A DNA stretch of 64,000 bases, taken from assembly GCA_013791775.1 (NCBI GenBank), contig VMTE01000025.1, forward strand, positions 1 through 64,000, in the 5' to 3' direction. The notes under the pieces are model-generated. The model was not told the DNA's origin. It did no database searches and was given only the letters and a program-made list of their open reading frames with translations. Position 1 is the first letter of the stretch. Each line of letters begins with the position of its first letter. The stretch comes from Hyphomonas sp. GTDB taxonomy: Bacteria; Pseudomonadota; Alphaproteobacteria; Caulobacterales; Hyphomonadaceae. Shown here one piece after another: positions 1-9,729 of this stretch. The translations under genes were made by a program, and so were the position numbers.

Positions 1-135
1 GCTGAGCTGTTCGGCGCGCATCCATTTGAAGAAGCGGCCGAGCTGCCAGAAGAGAACCGGCCAGAACACCGGATGCACCGCGTCGAAGTAGCGGCGGAAA
101 TGGATATTGTTCCGGATGCGGAGGAAACGGGTCAT
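1..135 (-). CDS. Hypothetical protein, N-terminal 45 residues only
   Basis: The reading frame starts at an ATG at 135 on the minus strand and runs off the left edge of the window without a stop. The visible peptide begins MTRFLRIRNNIHFRRYFD and is rich in Arg, Phe and Trp (FWPVLFWQLGRFFKW), which suggests a membrane-proximal or amphipathic N-terminus. I do not recognise the family. It is too short for the ORF search but is open throughout and has codon use like its neighbours, so I call it a partial gene. Confidence 0.5.
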   Translation of the reverse strand, partial: MTRFLRIRNNIHFRRYFDAVHPVFWPVLFWQLGRFFKWMRAEQLS

Positions 136-289
136 CGGGGGAAAGTATAACCCCGTCGGCAGAGGGGGTGCGCAGGGAAACCCGGATTATTTCGCAAGCG
201 CTTGGGAGCGTTCGGTATTTTGTTTGCGGAAGGCGTGGATTCTGTTGCGTAAGGGCGTCCGGCGGGGACCGGGTGAAGCGCCTTGCGAG

Positions 290-475
290 ACCCCCGCCTG
301 CGCGCGGGTGAGCGGGGTGTGGGGAGTTCGGGTGCCTGTGTTTTTGGAAATTGGCACACCCTCTCCGTAGGCCCCTGCGGAGGCAGGGGCCCAGAGTCGG
401 AGGAAGCGTTTTCAGTGCGCTGGGTACCTGCCTGCGCAGGTACCTGCGGAGAGGGGGGATTTGCGGGGTGAGCGG
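290..475. repeat. Cluster of GC-rich REP-like palindromes in a 375-bp gene-free stretch
   Basis: The gap between the partial gene and mtgA (136-510) holds no convincing gene but several palindromes. GCCCCTGC-GGAG-GCAGGGGC lies at 371-390. GGTACCTGC-CTGC-GCAGGTACC lies at 423-444. A looser pair lies at 290-308. The word GGGTGAGCGG occurs at 306-315 and 466-475, and again in the inverted repeat between gap and pgk (25477-25486). This looks like a degenerate dispersed intergenic repeat family of the kind common in alphaproteobacteria. It could also act as a terminator or mRNA-stabilising element. Confidence 0.6.
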
Positions 476-510
476 GGTTTGGGGGTTAGTGAGGGCCCCC
501 GCCTGTCCGG

Positions 511-1563
511 TTATTTCGGGGTGAGGATAGTGGGGCCGGATTCGTCTGAGGGCGGATCGGGGGTGGGTTCTGGCGGCGGGTCTGTTTCCGGGACCGGGTC
601 CGGGACGGGGTCCGGCGCGGGGTTGAAGGTCTCGTCGGCGGAGTCGAGGAGGTCGTTCAGCGCGTCGTTGGCATTCTCGTCCGGGACAGGCGCCTCGGCC
701 GGGGCGGCGAGGCCTTCGTCGCCGGATTCGGGCGCGTCGGGCAGGTCTTCAAGGACCGGCGGCGGGCGCGGCGTCTCGCCGGGTTCGGGCTTCGGCAGGT
801 TCGAGCGGAAATCATCGCCGAGCACGCAGGCCGCATAGCCTTCATTGGCGACGACCCGCATGCGCGACTGGATCGAGCCGGTGCGTTTACGCACGTAAGG
901 GCCCGGCTTGTCGGCGCTCCACTTGTTCGGCGACGGAAGAACGGCGGCGAGGCGTGCCGCTTCCAGCGGCGTGAGGTCTGCGGCGGATTTCCCGAAGCGG
1001 GCCTGCGCGGCCGCCTCCGCGCCGAACAGGCCGTCGCCCCATTCTGCCACGTTGAGATAGACTTCCATGATCCGGCGCTTGCCCCAGACCGCTTCAATCA
1101 CATAGGTCATCCAGGCTTCGCCGGCCTTACGGACCATGCCGCCGCCATTCCAGAAGAAGACGTTCTTGGCCGTCTGCTGGCTGATGGTCGAGCCGCCGCG
1201 GCGCTTCGTGCCGTCATGCTTGCGGTTGTATTCGCGCGCCTTCCCGATGGCGTCCCAGTCGATGCCGTCATGCGCGCAGAATTTTGCGTCCTCGGCGCTG
1301 ATGACGGCGAGCACGAGGTTGGGTGAAATCTTGTCCAGGGAAACCCAATCCTGCCGGACCTTCTCGCCCTGCCCCGCGCGCTGGATCATCAGGAGGGTGC
1401 CGGGCGCGGGCAGGATGCTGAGGGCGAGGGCGTAGAGATGGAACAGGGCGAAGACAGCGCCGCCGAGCTGGACCGTGCCGACCGCGAGGCGGCGCCACAG
1501 GGGCACCACGCTTTTCGCCCGGGCAGCGACCGGTGGCGGCGAATGCGGTGTGTCGTCAGTCAT
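511..1563 (-). CDS. mtgA: Monofunctional peptidoglycan glycosyltransferase (GT51)
   Basis: Polymerises lipid II into glycan strands at the inner membrane, without a transpeptidase domain. The start is set at the ATG at 1563; a longer frame to 1782 would run into the divergent aminopeptidase gene. One membrane segment spans about residues 25-55. GT51 motifs follow: EDAKFCAHDG (catalytic Glu91), GGSTISQQ (123-130), and RRIMEVYLNVAEWG further on. The catalytic domain ends near residue 265. The last 80 or so residues are a Pro/Asp/Glu-rich tail (PDPVPDPVPETDPPPEP), longer than in typical MtgA and probably disordered in the periplasm. The total of 350 residues exceeds the usual 230-250 because of this tail. 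Confidence 0.9.
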   Translation of the reverse strand: MTDDTPHSPPPVAARAKSVVPLWRRLAVGTVQLGGAVFALFHLYALALSILPAPGTLLMIQRAGQGEKVRQDWVSLDKISPNLVLAVISAEDAKFCAHDGIDWDAIGKAREYNRKHDGTKRRGGSTISQQTAKNVFFWNGGGMVRKAGEAWMTYVIEAVWGKRRIMEVYLNVAEWGDGLFGAEAAAQARFGKSAADLTPLEAARLAAVLPSPNKWSADKPGPYVRKRTGSIQSRMRVVANEGYAACVLGDDFRSNLPKPEPGETPRPPPVLEDLPDAPESGDEGLAAPAEAPVPDENANDALNDLLDSADETFNPAPDPVPDPVPETDPPPEPTPDPPSDESGPTILTPK

Positions 1564-1769
1564 GCCCCGATATCCCGTTCCGGCGCACCGTCCTACCATG
1601 CCCGGCGGCGTTGCGGCGCGCCTTTTCGTCAGCAAAGCGGGCAGGAAAATGGCGGACCGCACGGGCGCCTGCGACGGATTTGTGACTGCAGGTTCCTGCC
1701 GCGCCACCTTGAGCCCTGCGCGATGCTTGCTGTAGGAGAAACGGGCCTTCACCCTGGGGAGTTTCCAAC

Positions 1770-4472
1770 ATGACGCGTTCATCTCTCACCGCCGCCCTCG
1801 CCGGTGCCGTCTCCCTGCTGGCGCTGGCGGCCTGCGGGGCGCCTGCCGGCGGACCGGCAGACGTTCCGGTGAAACTGGAACAGGCCCCCACCGGGCAGTT
1901 GCCCGAAGGCGTGACGCCCACAGTGTACCGGGTGAACCTCAAGACCGATCCAAAGGCGGGGACCTTCTCGGGCGCGGTCGAGATCGATGTACGGCTGGAC
2001 AAGCCGCACGCCCGCATCTGGCTGCATTCGGTGGACCAGGACATCGTCAAAGCCTTCGCCCGCCTGCCAGACGGCAGCGAAGTGGCGGCCACCTTCACCG
2101 GCAACCAGGCCGAAGGCGGCGTCAGCGCGCTCGACTTTGCCTCGCCGCTGCCGGCCGGCAACGCGACGCTGGTGATCGATTACACCGCGCCCTACAATTT
2201 CTCGCTGGCGGGTCTCTACAAGGTGACACAGGGCGGCAACGACTATCTCGTCACGCAGATGGAAGACATCGACGCGCGCCGGATGGTGCCGAGCTTTGAC
2301 GAGCCGCGCTTCAAGACGCCCTGGGTGATGACCGTGACGGCGCCGGAGGGCGACAAGGTGGTGGCCAACGCCATGGAGCGCGAGGCGCGCCCGCTGGGCG
2401 ACGGCTTCGTCGAGCATGAGTTCCTGCCGACTCGGCCGATCCAGTCGTACCTCGTCGCACTGGCGGTTGGTCCGTATGAGGAGGTTTCGGGCGAGCCGGT
2501 ACCGCCCTCGGGCGGTCGACCGGCGCCGATCCTGCTGCGGGCGTTCACCGCGCAGGGCAAGAGCGCAAAGACCGCCGATGCGCTGGCGATCACCGACGAT
2601 ATCGTGCTGTACCAGGAGGAATATTTCGCGCAGCCCTACCCCTATGGCAAACTCGATCTCATCGCCGCGCCGGACTATGCCTATGGCGCGATGGAAAATG
2701 CTGGCGCCATCGTGTACCGCGAGGCGGCGCTGCTGATTGATGCCGACACGCCGCTGTCCCAGCGCCGGTCGATCTACTCGATCCATGCCCACGAGTTGGC
2801 GCACCAATGGTTCGGCAACCTGGTGACGCCGAAATGGTGGAACGACATCTGGCTGAACGAGGCCTTCGCCACCTGGATGGCGAACAAGACTATGAATGCG
2901 GTCGATCCGGGCGGCGAGTGGCACCTCAACCCGATCACGGGCGGGCTCGGCGCGATGGCGGGCGACGGCCTCAAATCGGTGCGCACGGTGCGCAACCCGG
3001 TCAACACGAACGGCGACATCAATGACGCGTTCGACTCGATCACCTACCAGAAAGGCGGCAGCCTGCTGAACATGTTCGAGACCTATATCGGCGAGGACAA
3101 GTTCCGGGACGGGCTGCGCATCTACATGCGCCGGTTCTCCGACAGCGTGGCCGATGCCGACGATTTCATGGCGGCGCTGGCCGAGGGGGCCGGTGATACG
3201 GCGATCACGGACAGTTTCCGCACCTTCATCACCCAGCCTGGCATTCCGATGCTGGATGTGGCCGTGTCGTGCACACCGGATGGTGCGTCGATGAGCGTGG
3301 CGCAGAGCCGGTATGCGCCGCTCGGCTCGGAGATCGACCGGGCCGCCCAGATCTGGCAGGTGCCGTTCTCGGTACGGGTTCAGACCGGCAACGAGAGCAC
3401 GGTGATCCGCCAGATGTTGATCGCCCGGAGTGAGACCGTGCCGCTGACCGCCTGCCCGGATTACGTGATGCCGAATGCGGGCGGAACGGGATACTGGCGC
3501 TACGCGCTGGACGAGGCGTCGGCCGCGAAGCTGACGGCGAACTTCACCGGTTTGTCCGCAGGCGAACAGATGGTGTTCGTCGATTCACTGGTGGCCGGCT
3601 TCGGGGCCGGATCGGTGAGCGCCGACACGCTGCTGGACGGGCTGGAGGCTTCGGCGTCCGGCGCGGCGGTGGCGGCGGGCCAGCCGTTTGATACGCTGAA
3701 GGGCTACCACGCGCGCCTCGACGCGGACGGCAAGAAGAACCTCTCGGCCTGGATCGAGAAGACCTATGCGCCGCTGGAGCGGAAGCTGAACGCGGCGTCT
3801 GAAGCGCGTCTGACCGACCGGGAGAAGCTGCTGAAGGCCAGCCTGGCGAGCCTGCTGACACAGTACGGCGAACGCCCGGCGGCGCGCGCCAAGCTGATCG
3901 GCGCGGCCAAGGCAATGATCGGGCTTGGCCAGCCGGCCAGACCGGCGGCCTTGCCGGCGCAGGACGTCACCACCGCCTTTGGCCTCGCCGCGCAGGAAGA
4001 AGGCTGGCGCTTCGTCGAGCCGGCGCTGGACTATGCCTTTGCCTCCGAGAACCAGGCCGAGCGGACGAACATCTTCCGCGCCCTGGTCGCGAACGCCGAA
4101 CCGCGCCTCGCCGGTGAGATCGTCGGCGGCGCCGTGAACCTGCCCTACACACCGTCCGAACTCAGCACACTGCTGGGCGGCGCGTTCAGCAATACCGGCG
4201 CGACCGATACGGTCTGGACGGCGTTCAAGGACACCTTTGACGAGATGGTGGTGAAGCTGCCGGACGTGCGCAAGCAGCAGGTGGCGGGCTATGCCGGGGC
4301 GCTCTGCTCGGACGAAGGCGCGGCGGATGCCAAGGCCTTCTTCGAGAGCAAGGCCGGCATGATCGCCGGTTACGAGCGCAAGCTGGCGCAGGGTCTCGAA
4401 CAGGCGCGCCTCTGCTCGGCGCAGGCGAAGACGCAGTGGCCGCAACTGGCCGCCGCGCTGGCGGCGCGCTGA
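1770..4472 (+). CDS. M1 family metallo-aminopeptidase, lipoprotein
   Basis: Zinc aminopeptidase of the aminopeptidase N superfamily, 900 residues, which removes N-terminal amino acids from peptides. A lipoprotein signal with lipobox LAAC (Cys22) suggests an envelope-anchored enzyme. The exopeptidase motif GAMENAG is at 306-312. The zinc site is HELAH at 341-345 with the third ligand Glu364 in NEAF. A C-terminal ERAP1-like helical domain fills roughly residues 500-900. A GGGGAG ribosome binding site precedes the ATG. The gene diverges from mtgA, and its stop codon directly abuts the stop of the convergent lipoprotein gene. Confidence 0.92.
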   Translation: MTRSSLTAALAGAVSLLALAACGAPAGGPADVPVKLEQAPTGQLPEGVTPTVYRVNLKTDPKAGTFSGAVEIDVRLDKPHARIWLHSVDQDIVKAFARLPDGSEVAATFTGNQAEGGVSALDFASPLPAGNATLVIDYTAPYNFSLAGLYKVTQGGNDYLVTQMEDIDARRMVPSFDEPRFKTPWVMTVTAPEGDKVVANAMEREARPLGDGFVEHEFLPTRPIQSYLVALAVGPYEEVSGEPVPPSGGRPAPILLRAFTAQGKSAKTADALAITDDIVLYQEEYFAQPYPYGKLDLIAAPDYAYGAMENAGAIVYREAALLIDADTPLSQRRSIYSIHAHELAHQWFGNLVTPKWWNDIWLNEAFATWMANKTMNAVDPGGEWHLNPITGGLGAMAGDGLKSVRTVRNPVNTNGDINDAFDSITYQKGGSLLNMFETYIGEDKFRDGLRIYMRRFSDSVADADDFMAALAEGAGDTAITDSFRTFITQPGIPMLDVAVSCTPDGASMSVAQSRYAPLGSEIDRAAQIWQVPFSVRVQTGNESTVIRQMLIARSETVPLTACPDYVMPNAGGTGYWRYALDEASAAKLTANFTGLSAGEQMVFVDSLVAGFGAGSVSADTLLDGLEASASGAAVAAGQPFDTLKGYHARLDADGKKNLSAWIEKTYAPLERKLNAASEARLTDREKLLKASLASLLTQYGERPAARAKLIGAAKAMIGLGQPARPAALPAQDVTTAFGLAAQEEGWRFVEPALDYAFASENQAERTNIFRALVANAEPRLAGEIVGGAVNLPYTPSELSTLLGGAFSNTGATDTVWTAFKDTFDEMVVKLPDVRKQQVAGYAGALCSDEGAADAKAFFESKAGMIAGYERKLAQGLEQARLCSAQAKTQWPQLAAALAAR

Positions 4473-4943
4473 TCAGAGATACTGGCGGCAGGCGTCCCTG
4501 AGCTTCGCGACGCGGTCTGAATAGGCGCGGGCGAGGTCCGGCGTCCCGAACGGGACGGCGTGTTCGCGCACGCGGTCCGGCGTCGCGTCCAGCGCGCCCT
4601 GCCGGATGCAGGCCGAGCCGTCGCGGCAGGTGAGGCGGACGAGCGCGCTGCCGTCGGCGGCAAGCTCGGGTTCGCCCACGACGACTTCCCCGATGGGCAT
4701 GCGCCAGAGCCCCGAGGCCGCGTTGCGGCCATGGGCGTGGATCAGTGTATCGCAGGTGGCGGTGAGGCGGTGAAAGGCATAGGCGCCTTCGCCGGTGCCC
4801 CACTGGTCGAAGCCGGGCAGGGTCTGAACCTCGGCGCCGAGACGGTCAGGCTGCAGCTCCGACTCAGGTTCCAGGTCCGGCGCCGCAGCAACCGTGCAGG
4901 CCGCAGTCAGGGCGAGGGCCAAGCTGCCCAGGATGTTCCGCAT
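4473..4943 (-). CDS. Hypothetical lipoprotein
   Basis: A 156-residue protein starting MRNILGSLALALTAAC, a lipoprotein signal with lipobox TAAC. The mature part has four cysteines, in ATCDT, LTCRDGSACIRQ and DACRQ, which could form disulfides in the periplasm. The start is placed at the ATG at 4943 because it opens directly into the signal peptide; the frame runs further upstream without a convincing N-terminus. No family recognised. It lies just downstream of the glutamate dehydrogenase gene (65 bp) on the same strand and may be co-transcribed, but nothing links their functions. Confidence 0.75.
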   Translation of the reverse strand: MRNILGSLALALTAACTVAAAPDLEPESELQPDRLGAEVQTLPGFDQWGTGEGAYAFHRLTATCDTLIHAHGRNAASGLWRMPIGEVVVGEPELAADGSALVRLTCRDGSACIRQGALDATPDRVREHAVPFGTPDLARAYSDRVAKLRDACRQYL

Positions 4944-5007
4944 CGTACCTGACCTTTGCGCGTGAGGCTCCAGTAAACGCCGACGGCCTGAATGCCCCAT
5001 GAATGCG

Positions 5008-8000
5008 TCACCGGCCCATGAACTGGCGCACGGCGTCGGTCGACAAGGCGAACTTGGCGAAGGACCAGGACCGGTCCTTGCCGAGCGCGGTCAGGGTGCT
5101 GATCAATTGCCGGCGCCCTTCCCCGCGTTCGGTGAGCCAGGAGTCGGCGTTGCCGGATGACAAGGCTTCAGAGGCCGCGGCGGCCTGAAGGCGGACCAGT
5201 TCGGCGATGAGGCGGCGCCCGGCCACGCGGTCCCAGTAGGGCGCATGGACGAGACCTTCGCGGGCAGAGGCACGCAGCCGGTCGAGCCGCAACGCGTCGC
5301 CGATGGCATAGAAGCAGGCGGCCGTCTCCGGCACCTTGCGGCGGGTCGAGCGGGCCACATCGACGACGACCAGGCCTTGCGAGAAATAGCTCATCGCCGC
5401 CGCCCAGCGAGCGAGACCTTCCGGCGCGCCCTGCTTGATGAAGGCGCGCGCATCGCGCTCAATCCGCGAGGCCGGGAAGGCCGACTGGACGGAGGCGAGC
5501 GACGCCTTGAGCTCATTGAGCGGGCCGTGCGTCTGCTTGACGGCGTCGCCCACCGGCTGGCCCGGCGTGGCGCGAATGAACCAGGCGGCCGCTTCGCTGG
5601 CGGCGTGGATGGATTCGAGTTGAAGCGCGGTCTGCAGATCGGCCGGCACCTGCGTGTCGAGCGCAAAGATCTGTGCCCGGAAGGCCTGGATATCGAGCAC
5701 TTCGCGGGACGCTTCGAGCGCGCGGACGGCCTCGGCCGGCGCGGCGCCCGTCAGTTCGCGCAGGCGAAGCAGGGCGACCGGACCGGTGAAGTCCAGCGTA
5801 CGGTTGGCGATCACGGTGGCAATGATCTCGCGGCGCAGGCGGTGACCGCCCATCGCTTTCGAGAAGCCGTCGATCGGCGGCGGGAAATAGGCCTTCAGCA
5901 CCGGCCCGAACCAGGGATCGTCCGGAAGTTCGGAGGCGACGATGTCATCGAACAGGACGATCTTCGACCAGGCGAGCAGCACCGCGAGTTCGGGCCGCGT
6001 CAATGGGTGGCCGGCGGACTTGCGGGTCTGCATTTCGGTCGTCGTAGGCAGGCCTTCGAGCGACCGGTTCAGCACGCCGCGTTCTTCAAGATAGACCATC
6101 AGGCGCTCGAGCGCTTCATGGTCGTCCAGGGCCGTGGCCGAGGCCAGCGTCAGGGCGTTCGACTGGTCATAGTTGTGGGCCAGCACATGATGGGCGACAT
6201 CGTCGGTCATTTGCGCCAGCAGGGCGTTGCGGTCGGCGTCCTTGAGGTTGCCGAGCCGGATCGCCTCGGCGGCCAGGATCTTGATGTTCACTTCGTGGTC
6301 GGACGAATCGACGCCGGCGGAATTGTCGATGGCGTCGGTATTGAGGCGTCCGCCCGCGAGCGCGAACTCGATCCGCCCCGCCTGGGTCATGCCGAGGTTT
6401 GCGCCCTCCCCGATGACCTTGACCTTCAGATCGCGGCCATTGACGCGCACGGCGTCGTTGGCCCGGTCGCCGGCATCTAGATTGGTTTCGCGCGTCCCTT
6501 TCACATAGGTGCCGATGCCGCCGAACCAGAGAAGGTCGGCCTCCGACTTGAGCAGCGCGTGGATCAGTTCATCAGGCGTGACCGCATCGCTGGAGAGACC
6601 GGTCAGCGACTTGATTTCCGGCGTCAGTGCAATCGACTTGGCGGTACGCGGGAAGATGCCGCCGCCCCTGGAGATCAGCTTTGCGTCATAGTCAGCCCAG
6701 CTGGAGCGCGGCAGGTCGAACATGCGCTGGCGCTCGGCCAGTGAGGCCGCCGGATTGTCCGGGTTCGGATCAAGGAAGATGTGCATGTGGTTGAAGGCCG
6801 CGACGAGACGGATCTCGGGCGAGAGCAGCATGCCGTTGCCGAAGACATCGCCGGACATATCGCCGACGCCGATGACGGTGAACGGCTCTTTCTGGATATC
6901 CTTGCCCATCTCGCGGAAGTGGCGCTTGACCGCTTCCCAGGCGCCGCGCGCGGTGATGCCCATCTTCTTGTGGTCATAGCCGGCCGAGCCGCCGGACGCG
7001 AAAGCATCGCCAAGCCAGTGCCCCTTCTCGAGACTGATCGCATTGGCGGTGTCGGAGAAGGTGGCCGTGCCCTTGTCGGCGGCGACTACGAGATAGGGAT
7101 CCTCGCCGTCCCAGATGACGGTGTCCTTCGGGGCGACGAGCTTGCCTTTGACGAGATTGTCGGTGAGGCCGAGCAGCGCCGTGACGAATTCCTTGTAGGC
7201 GTCGCGGCCCGATTCGAACCAGGCCGGATCGGTGCGCGGCGGCAGCTGTTTCGGATAGAAGCCGCCTTTCGAGCCGACCGGCACGATGACGGCGTTCTTG
7301 ACCTGCTGCGCTTTCACGAGGCCGAGAACTTCGGTGCGATAGTCGGACGGGCGGTCGGACCAGCGCAGGCCGCCGCGGGCGACCGGGCCGAAGCGCAGGT
7401 GCACCCCTTCGACGCGGGTGCTGCTGGTGAAGATCTCGCGGTAGGGTTTGGGCTCCGGCAGGTCGGCGAGCTCGCGGCTGGCGACCTTGAAGCTGACCCA
7501 GGCGGGCGGGGCGCCGTCTTCGTCAAGCTGGTAGAAGTTGGTGCGCTGGAGCGCGCCGGTCAGTTCGAAGAGGCGGCGAAGGACGATGTCGTCTGCGAGG
7601 CTCGCGACGTCCTTCATTTCCGCCTCGAACGCCGCTTCCAGCTTGCGGGCCGCCTCGGTGCGGGCCTCAAGCGATTTGTGCGCCTTCGGATCAAACCGCG
7701 TCCTGAAGAGGTCAAGGATCAGGCGTGTGGCGGCAGGATAACGCGCGACGGCGGCCTCCTGCACGTCCTGCGGCTGGTCGAGGCCACTCTGGCGGCGATA
7801 GGCGGCCAGCGCGCGGATGAGTGCAGCCTCGCGCCAGGTGGCGCCGGCGGTGAGCACGAGACGGTTGAACTTGTCATTCTCCGCCTTGCCGCTCCAGACC
7901 GCGATGAAGGCGTCTTCGAACAGGTGCGCCAGCTTGTCGAGATCAACGACCGAGCCATCGGCCGGCTGCATCGAGACGGCGTGGACCCAGTAGGTGTCCG

Positions 8001-9729
8001 GGGCATCGTCAGCCGGTTTGGCGACGGGACGCACGGGGTAGCCGGTTTCGAAATGCACGAAGAGGCCGATATTCTCGAACACCGGCACGCAGCGCGACAG
8101 GGCGATGGCGCCGTTCCGGGCAAAGATCTTGACGCGCAGCTGAGCCGGATCGTCCGACTCCAGACGATAGGCGCGGGCGACAACCGGCCGGCCGGCGCTG
8201 AGCTCGGCCATGCTGATGACATCCCTCAAGGCTTCTTCCGGAGGGAAGGCTTCGCGGTAAGCCGCATTGAAGGCGCCGATGAAGCCACGGGCCCCTTCCC
8301 TGTCCGCGCCGGTCAGGCTGGACTCCATCAGGAAGTCGCGGAAGCCCTGGTCCCAGGTACGGGCGAGTTCGACGATCTGATTTTCGATCTCGCCGGCATC
8401 CGGCTCGGGATGGCCGGGCGTGAGGCCGATTTCGAAATGCACGCGGGCCATCGGGCCGGCATCGAAATACGGCTGGAACGAGCGCAGCTTGCCGCGATAG
8501 GCGTCGGTCAGGACCTGGCCCATCCGTTGGCGCAGAGCCGTGTCATAAGATTCGCGCGGGACGAAGACCAGCGCGGTGACGAACCGGTCAAACTCGTCCC
8601 GGCGGAGGAACACTTTCGTCCGCGGGCGGCCGATCAGGTGAAGCGCGCCCATGATCATCGGGCCGAGGAGCGTCGAACGGGTCTGGAAGAGTTCGTCGCG
8701 CGGCCAGGTCTCGATCAGGTTGGCGAGCGCTTTTTCGGTATGCCCGCCCGGCGCCGCGCCCGAGGCGGCCATGACCTTCTGCACACGCCGGCGCATGAAG
8801 GGGATCGAGCGCGCCGTCTCGTCATAGGCCTCTGCCGTGAACAGGCCGAGGAAGCGGACCTCGCCGATCACGCGGCCGTCAGCGTCGTACTTCTTGACGC
8901 CGATATAGTCGCACGGGACGCGGCGATGGACGCGGCTTGGCAGGGTCGACTTGGCGATGATCAGCGGCGCGGGCTGGGCGATGAAATCGCCGATGGCCTG
9001 GGTCAGCACCAGCGGCTCGCTGTCACGCGAGAGCACGTTAAGATTCTCGTTGCGCAGGATGCCGAGGTTCGAGCCCTCGATCATCAGCGGCTCGAGCGGC
9101 AGCACGCGGCCGTCCTTGTCCGTGTCGAACTCGTACTCGCGGCTGCCGAGAAAGACGTAGTGGTCCTTTAGCAGCCATTCGAGGAAGGCGACCGCTTCAT
9201 CCCGCTCGGCGGAGGCGACGTGCTGGACGGCGGCGAGGCGTTTCATTTCCACGCGCATCCGCGCCTGCATCGCGGCATGGTCGGATACGGCGCGGGCGAC
9301 ATCGGCCAGCGTCGCCAGTGCGCCGGTTTCGAGGAGGCGTTCTTCTTCCGGGGTGAGCGGCGAGGTGTGGATCTGGATGACCGAGATCATCCGCCCGTCG
9401 GCGAGCGTGACGACGGGGTGGAACATCGTCTTCACCTCGTGCCCCTGCGCGGCGCACTCGCCGAGCAGCGAGTCGACGAGGAACGGCATGTCGGGGCCGG
9501 TGGCTTCCAGGAGGCTGCGTCCGAGGCGGCCTCCGGATCCCTCCGCATGCGGAACGACGCGCACGGCCTGCTGGCCGGCAGGCACTTTCGAGGCCCAGTC
9601 CCACAGGCGCCGGGACAGGCTGTGGAGATCGGCGTCGGTGAGACCGGTCAGGTCTTCGCCCGCCGCCTCCTGCAAAATCTGTTCAAGCACCTGGCTCTCG
9701 GGCCCGGCGACAGCGGCGGATCGGTTCAT
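5008..9729 (-). CDS. NAD-specific glutamate dehydrogenase, large (180 kDa) class
   Basis: Converts glutamate plus NAD to 2-oxoglutarate and ammonium; cytoplasmic. At 1573 residues it has the size of the large GDH class, including Caulobacter GdhZ. The N-terminal half holds the regulatory region (HPVVTLADGR, then HVEKAL-type helices). The catalytic half is marked by GGLRWSDRPSDYRTEVLGL, VPVGSKGGFYPKQ, GVGDMSGDVFGNGML, AAFNHMHIFLDPNPD and LLWFGGIGTYVKG, all characteristic of the Bac_GDH family. In Caulobacter this enzyme links glutamate catabolism to cell division control; a similar role here is inference. The upstream Shine-Dalgarno sequence is weak (TGAG). Confidence 0.95.
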   Translation of the reverse strand: MNRSAAVAGPESQVLEQILQEAAGEDLTGLTDADLHSLSRRLWDWASKVPAGQQAVRVVPHAEGSGGRLGRSLLEATGPDMPFLVDSLLGECAAQGHEVKTMFHPVVTLADGRMISVIQIHTSPLTPEEERLLETGALATLADVARAVSDHAAMQARMRVEMKRLAAVQHVASAERDEAVAFLEWLLKDHYVFLGSREYEFDTDKDGRVLPLEPLMIEGSNLGILRNENLNVLSRDSEPLVLTQAIGDFIAQPAPLIIAKSTLPSRVHRRVPCDYIGVKKYDADGRVIGEVRFLGLFTAEAYDETARSIPFMRRRVQKVMAASGAAPGGHTEKALANLIETWPRDELFQTRSTLLGPMIMGALHLIGRPRTKVFLRRDEFDRFVTALVFVPRESYDTALRQRMGQVLTDAYRGKLRSFQPYFDAGPMARVHFEIGLTPGHPEPDAGEIENQIVELARTWDQGFRDFLMESSLTGADREGARGFIGAFNAAYREAFPPEEALRDVISMAELSAGRPVVARAYRLESDDPAQLRVKIFARNGAIALSRCVPVFENIGLFVHFETGYPVRPVAKPADDAPDTYWVHAVSMQPADGSVVDLDKLAHLFEDAFIAVWSGKAENDKFNRLVLTAGATWREAALIRALAAYRRQSGLDQPQDVQEAAVARYPAATRLILDLFRTRFDPKAHKSLEARTEAARKLEAAFEAEMKDVASLADDIVLRRLFELTGALQRTNFYQLDEDGAPPAWVSFKVASRELADLPEPKPYREIFTSSTRVEGVHLRFGPVARGGLRWSDRPSDYRTEVLGLVKAQQVKNAVIVPVGSKGGFYPKQLPPRTDPAWFESGRDAYKEFVTALLGLTDNLVKGKLVAPKDTVIWDGEDPYLVVAADKGTATFSDTANAISLEKGHWLGDAFASGGSAGYDHKKMGITARGAWEAVKRHFREMGKDIQKEPFTVIGVGDMSGDVFGNGMLLSPEIRLVAAFNHMHIFLDPNPDNPAASLAERQRMFDLPRSSWADYDAKLISRGGGIFPRTAKSIALTPEIKSLTGLSSDAVTPDELIHALLKSEADLLWFGGIGTYVKGTRETNLDAGDRANDAVRVNGRDLKVKVIGEGANLGMTQAGRIEFALAGGRLNTDAIDNSAGVDSSDHEVNIKILAAEAIRLGNLKDADRNALLAQMTDDVAHHVLAHNYDQSNALTLASATALDDHEALERLMVYLEERGVLNRSLEGLPTTTEMQTRKSAGHPLTRPELAVLLAWSKIVLFDDIVASELPDDPWFGPVLKAYFPPPIDGFSKAMGGHRLRREIIATVIANRTLDFTGPVALLRLRELTGAAPAEAVRALEASREVLDIQAFRAQIFALDTQVPADLQTALQLESIHAASEAAAWFIRATPGQPVGDAVKQTHGPLNELKASLASVQSAFPASRIERDARAFIKQGAPEGLARWAAAMSYFSQGLVVVDVARSTRRKVPETAACFYAIGDALRLDRLRASAREGLVHAPYWDRVAGRRLIAELVRLQAAAASEALSSGNADSWLTERGEGRRQLISTLTALGKDRSWSFAKFALSTDAVRQFMGR

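Noticed and set aside
6781-9171. A 796-residue open frame on the plus strand
   Set aside because: It is antisense to the glutamate dehydrogenase gene, has no known motifs and arises from the high GC content of the opposite strand.
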